Origin: Verrucomicrobiota bacterium
GTDB lineage: Bacteria; Verrucomicrobiota; Verrucomicrobiia; JABWAM01
Direction of reading: 5' to 3'
Assembly (NCBI GenBank): GCA_023269615.1
Contig: JAHFSY010000041.1
Coordinates: forward strand, 1-39,849
DNA: 39,849 nucleotides
Shown here: positions 37,501 to 39,849 of the stretch, piece by piece
Position numbering within the stretch: position 1 is the first letter of the stretch
Layout: each line of letters opens with the position of its first letter
The notes under the pieces: generated by a model
What the model saw: the letters and a program-made list of their open reading frames with translations, nothing else
What the model was told of the DNA's origin: nothing
Databases searched by the model: none
Translations under genes and position numbers: made by a program

Positions 37501-39849
37501 ATGAATTCTCATAAATATCTTTTCACTCTCATCCTCTCATGTGTCCTCGCGGTGCTGCCTGTGCTGGGACACGCTGCGGCACCCAAAATCACGTCGGTGT
37601 ATTCGCCGGGTTCCACGGTCAAACTGCAGGCCGGTGGCAAGGAATCCAAATTGCGTCAGACGGCGCCGCTCCCCAATGCGCCGTTTACGGTGACGACCGC
37701 AGCCAACGACATGGTGCAAATCCAGTTCGAGGACGGCTCGTACGTGCGTCTCGCTCCGGAATCTTCCGTCGAATTTGTTCCGCAAGCCAACCAGGTCACA
37801 GTTTACAGCGGGTCGGCTCTGATTTATTTCTCACCGACTTCCACACTGAAGGTGGCTGGGCTCGATGTGACTGGACGCGACAGCCTGTCCCTGGTTTCCA
37901 TTGACGCGCATGGAGAGCGCGTCCTGCCCATCGTGGGCGGAGTCAATTTTGGTTCGGTTGGCATCCAGGAAGGCCATATTGCCACACGGAGTTCGGATGG
38001 TGAAATTGCGGATTTGGGGCGCACGGACTTGGACGGTTTCAAGCGGGAATCCCCCATTTTAATTGATCTCCCCGGTTCGCCGAGGCTGTCCGCGCTAGCA
38101 CCCCCCTCGCCTGGAGCGCTGGCTGGAAGAATTGAAAGCATGGAGACTGTTCGCCGCAATGCAGAGAAGGAAGGGAAGCAACAGGGGGAGTCCCAGACGT
38201 TTTTAGGATCTGAATTTGGCAACGGTGAAGGATCCTCGGCTCGCATATCCCAGACGCTTCCCGGTTTGGCTGGAAGCATCGGGGGAGTGATCAACCCCGA
38301 GCAATCATTTCAGCAGATTACGCAGAATGATGTTCTGAATAGTCTTGTGCCGGCAGTCGTGGTTGCAACCGGCGGCGGAGGTGGCGGCCCGCCTCCTCCT
38401 CCCCCTCCGCCTCCCGGCGGCCTCGATCTGACTGGGGCGTGGACCGTTTCCGCGGTTGGGGTGATCTTCGATGGAACCATCACGATCACGCCTTTTAGTT
38501 TTGATGCAACGACCGGCTTGGCCAGCTACAGTGTGGAATCCCTGACTTTCAGCAGCGACGTGATGGCCGGAGGGATTAACGCTGCCGTGAAGAAAATGGA
38601 TTTTACGTCCACGGGTGTCAATGTTGGCGGCAACGGGTTTGAGTTTGCAACGGATGTGAATATTGGAGCCGTCAACTTGACACTCACAAGCACCCTGGCG
38701 ACAGCGAATATTTCCAGCGGAGCTGGCGTGGATTTGACGGCTGGACAGATCACGCTCTCGAGTGCCCAGAATGTTTCATGGGGTGGAGATTTGACATCGA
38801 ACGGTGCGAACGGCACGACGGGTGCGGCGGGCGCAGCCGGCGCAGCTGGCGGAGCTGGAACAGGAGCGGCAGGTACGGCGGGTACGGCGGGTACCGCAGG
38901 CACGGCGGGAACAGGCGGATTGGTCAGCGTGTCCGGTACGGCTGTAGCCATTACCGGCAATGTGACGGCAGCTGGAAGCACCGGAGGTACTGGCGGCGAT
39001 GGCGGTGCAGGTGGGGCGGGCGGGTCTGGCGTTGCTGGCGTGAATAGCGGTGCTGGTGGCGCTGGCGGCGCTGGTGGCGCTGGCGGCGCTGGTGGCGTGG
39101 GGGGAGCCGGCACGGTAACTCTTTCAGGTAGTGCTTCTGTAACGGTAGGGGGGAACATTGCAGCGAATACCGGTACGGGCGGCGTGGGCGGAGCAGGTGC
39201 TTCCGGAACTGCGGGCGGCGCAGGTGTTGCTGGATCTGTGGCGGGTGCTTCCGGTAACAGTGGTACGGGTGGTGCTGGCGGCGCTGGCGGTTCTGGGACG
39301 GTTTCTCTTACATCTTCTGCGGGCACGGTTGCGGTGACGGGTACTATTACTTCCGCAGGTGGCGCGGGTGGTGTTGGCGGCTCGGGCGCAGTTGGCACCA
39401 TCGGAACCGTTGGTAACGCTGCGGGTGTTGCTGGCTCCAAAGGCGGAGCTGGATCGACCGGCGGCGCGGGTGGCGCGGGTGGCGCAGGCGGCACCCTCAC
39501 GATCAATGCGAACCAGGGGCTGACTCTCAATGGCGCCGTTACTCTGGCGGGCGGCACTGGCACCACGGGCACGGTCGGATTGGCTGGTGGCACTGGTGGT
39601 GCTGGCCTTGGTGGAGGGAACGGAGCGGATGGCGGCGACGGAGGGGCTGGAGGTGCCGGAGGGATTGGCGGCGCGGGTGGAACGATTAATATCACCTCGA
39701 CTAAAACGGTCACCGCAGCTGCAGCCGCAACGATTACTTCAAATGGCTCGACAGGTGCCGCAGGTGCCGCGTCTGCAGCAGGTGGCGCAGGCGGCGCAGG
39801 TGGAATCGCGGGCAATACAGGTGCTACCGGCTCAATTGGACAGGGAGGT
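37501..39849 (+). CDS. FecR-like exported protein with long Gly/Ala-rich repeat domain, 3' end missing
   Basis: The frame is open from the ATG at 37501 to the window edge, at least 783 residues. A signal peptide (HKYLFTLILSCVLAVLPVLGHA) precedes a FecR-like domain at about 30-200 that is paralogous to the preceding gene's protein (MVQIQFEDGSYVRLAPESSVEF). A linker with a run of about nine prolines (near 298-306) follows. From about residue 310 there are beta-helix-like segments (such as FEFATDVNIGAVNLTLTSTLAT). From about residue 435 come Gly/Ala-rich arrays (GGAGGAGG, GTAGTAGT) broken by short strands such as GTVTLSGSASVTVGGNI. The pattern recalls adhesins or PE-PGRS-like proteins. It may be a secreted surface or fibre protein. 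GGGAG precedes the start. Confidence 0.85.
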   Translation, partial: MNSHKYLFTLILSCVLAVLPVLGHAAAPKITSVYSPGSTVKLQAGGKESKLRQTAPLPNAPFTVTTAANDMVQIQFEDGSYVRLAPESSVEFVPQANQVTVYSGSALIYFSPTSTLKVAGLDVTGRDSLSLVSIDAHGERVLPIVGGVNFGSVGIQEGHIATRSSDGEIADLGRTDLDGFKRESPILIDLPGSPRLSALAPPSPGALAGRIESMETVRRNAEKEGKQQGESQTFLGSEFGNGEGSSARISQTLPGLAGSIGGVINPEQSFQQITQNDVLNSLVPAVVVATGGGGGGPPPPPPPPPGGLDLTGAWTVSAVGVIFDGTITITPFSFDATTGLASYSVESLTFSSDVMAGGINAAVKKMDFTSTGVNVGGNGFEFATDVNIGAVNLTLTSTLATANISSGAGVDLTAGQITLSSAQNVSWGGDLTSNGANGTTGAAGAAGAAGGAGTGAAGTAGTAGTAGTAGTGGLVSVSGTAVAITGNVTAAGSTGGTGGDGGAGGAGGSGVAGVNSGAGGAGGAGGAGGAGGVGGAGTVTLSGSASVTVGGNIAANTGTGGVGGAGASGTAGGAGVAGSVAGASGNSGTGGAGGAGGSGTVSLTSSAGTVAVTGTITSAGGAGGVGGSGAVGTIGTVGNAAGVAGSKGGAGSTGGAGGAGGAGGTLTINANQGLTLNGAVTLAGGTGTTGTVGLAGGTGGAGLGGGNGADGGDGGAGGAGGIGGAGGTINITSTKTVTAAAAATITSNGSTGAAGAASAAGGAGGAGGIAGNTGATGSIGQGG

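Noticed and set aside
38526..39815. A 429-codon open frame on the minus strand made of PPAPPAPP repeats
   Set aside because: It is the antisense of the Gly/Ala-rich gene; GGN/GCN codons read backwards give Pro/Ala with few stops. There is no signal peptide or ribosome-binding site.

Overview
The window looks like a chromosomal stretch of a GC-rich member of the Verrucomicrobiota. The strongest clue is the block at about 27.4-36.2 kb, whose gene order and protein architectures match the Akkermansia muciniphila Amuc_1102-1098 cluster (small exported protein, PilM/PilN fusion, Amuc_1100-type PilO-like protein, Amuc_1099-type protein, TPR-secretin). Several families of palindromic intergenic repeats and the scarcity of strong Shine-Dalgarno sites fit this but do not prove it. 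I saw no rRNA, tRNA, CRISPR array or complete insertion sequence.

Layout. 1-5.3 kb: the end of a PHP-domain protein, a Trm112-like protein, LarC (nickel-pincer cofactor nickelochelatase), a core MetE-like methyltransferase, NagA and an isochorismatase-fold hydrolase. 5.3-11 kb: a PAP2 phosphatase fused to a multi-spanning membrane domain, a serine/threonine kinase with altered catalytic motifs, a small secreted protein, a YacP/NYN nuclease, an N-acetylmuramoyl-L-alanine amidase lipoprotein and a MurU-like sugar nucleotidyltransferase. NagA, the amidase and the MurU-like enzyme together hint at peptidoglycan turnover and recycling. 11-19 kb: a GYF_2 protein with a membrane-anchored DUF3352-like partner, a secreted LamG/DUF1080-like protein, a HIT hydrolase, a TIM-barrel sugar isomerase followed by a Gfo/Idh/MocA dehydrogenase, and a UvrD-type helicase carrying an internal DEDDh exonuclease.

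19.1-23.8 kb looks accessory: a membrane protein, a VapB-like antitoxin with a truncated VapC, a small membrane protein and a Sel1-repeat/trypsin-like protease, set among dense repeats. One edge holds one of two identical, oppositely oriented 169-bp MITE-like elements (5126-5294 and 19152-19320). RNase R and a membrane-anchored HExxH metallopeptidase follow, divergently transcribed from start codons that overlap by two bases.

27.4-39.8 kb is the most interesting part. A well-formed promoter precedes a tightly packed run of genes for a secretin-based, type IV pilus-like envelope machine. It continues into a P-domain-like exported protein and a pseudopilin, then two paralogous FecR-like exported proteins. 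The second FecR-like protein carries a very long Gly/Ala-rich repeat domain that runs off the window. No motor ATPase, PilC-type platform protein or prepilin peptidase is present here. Palindromic repeats sit just after many stop codons, and in two cases they supply the stop codon.
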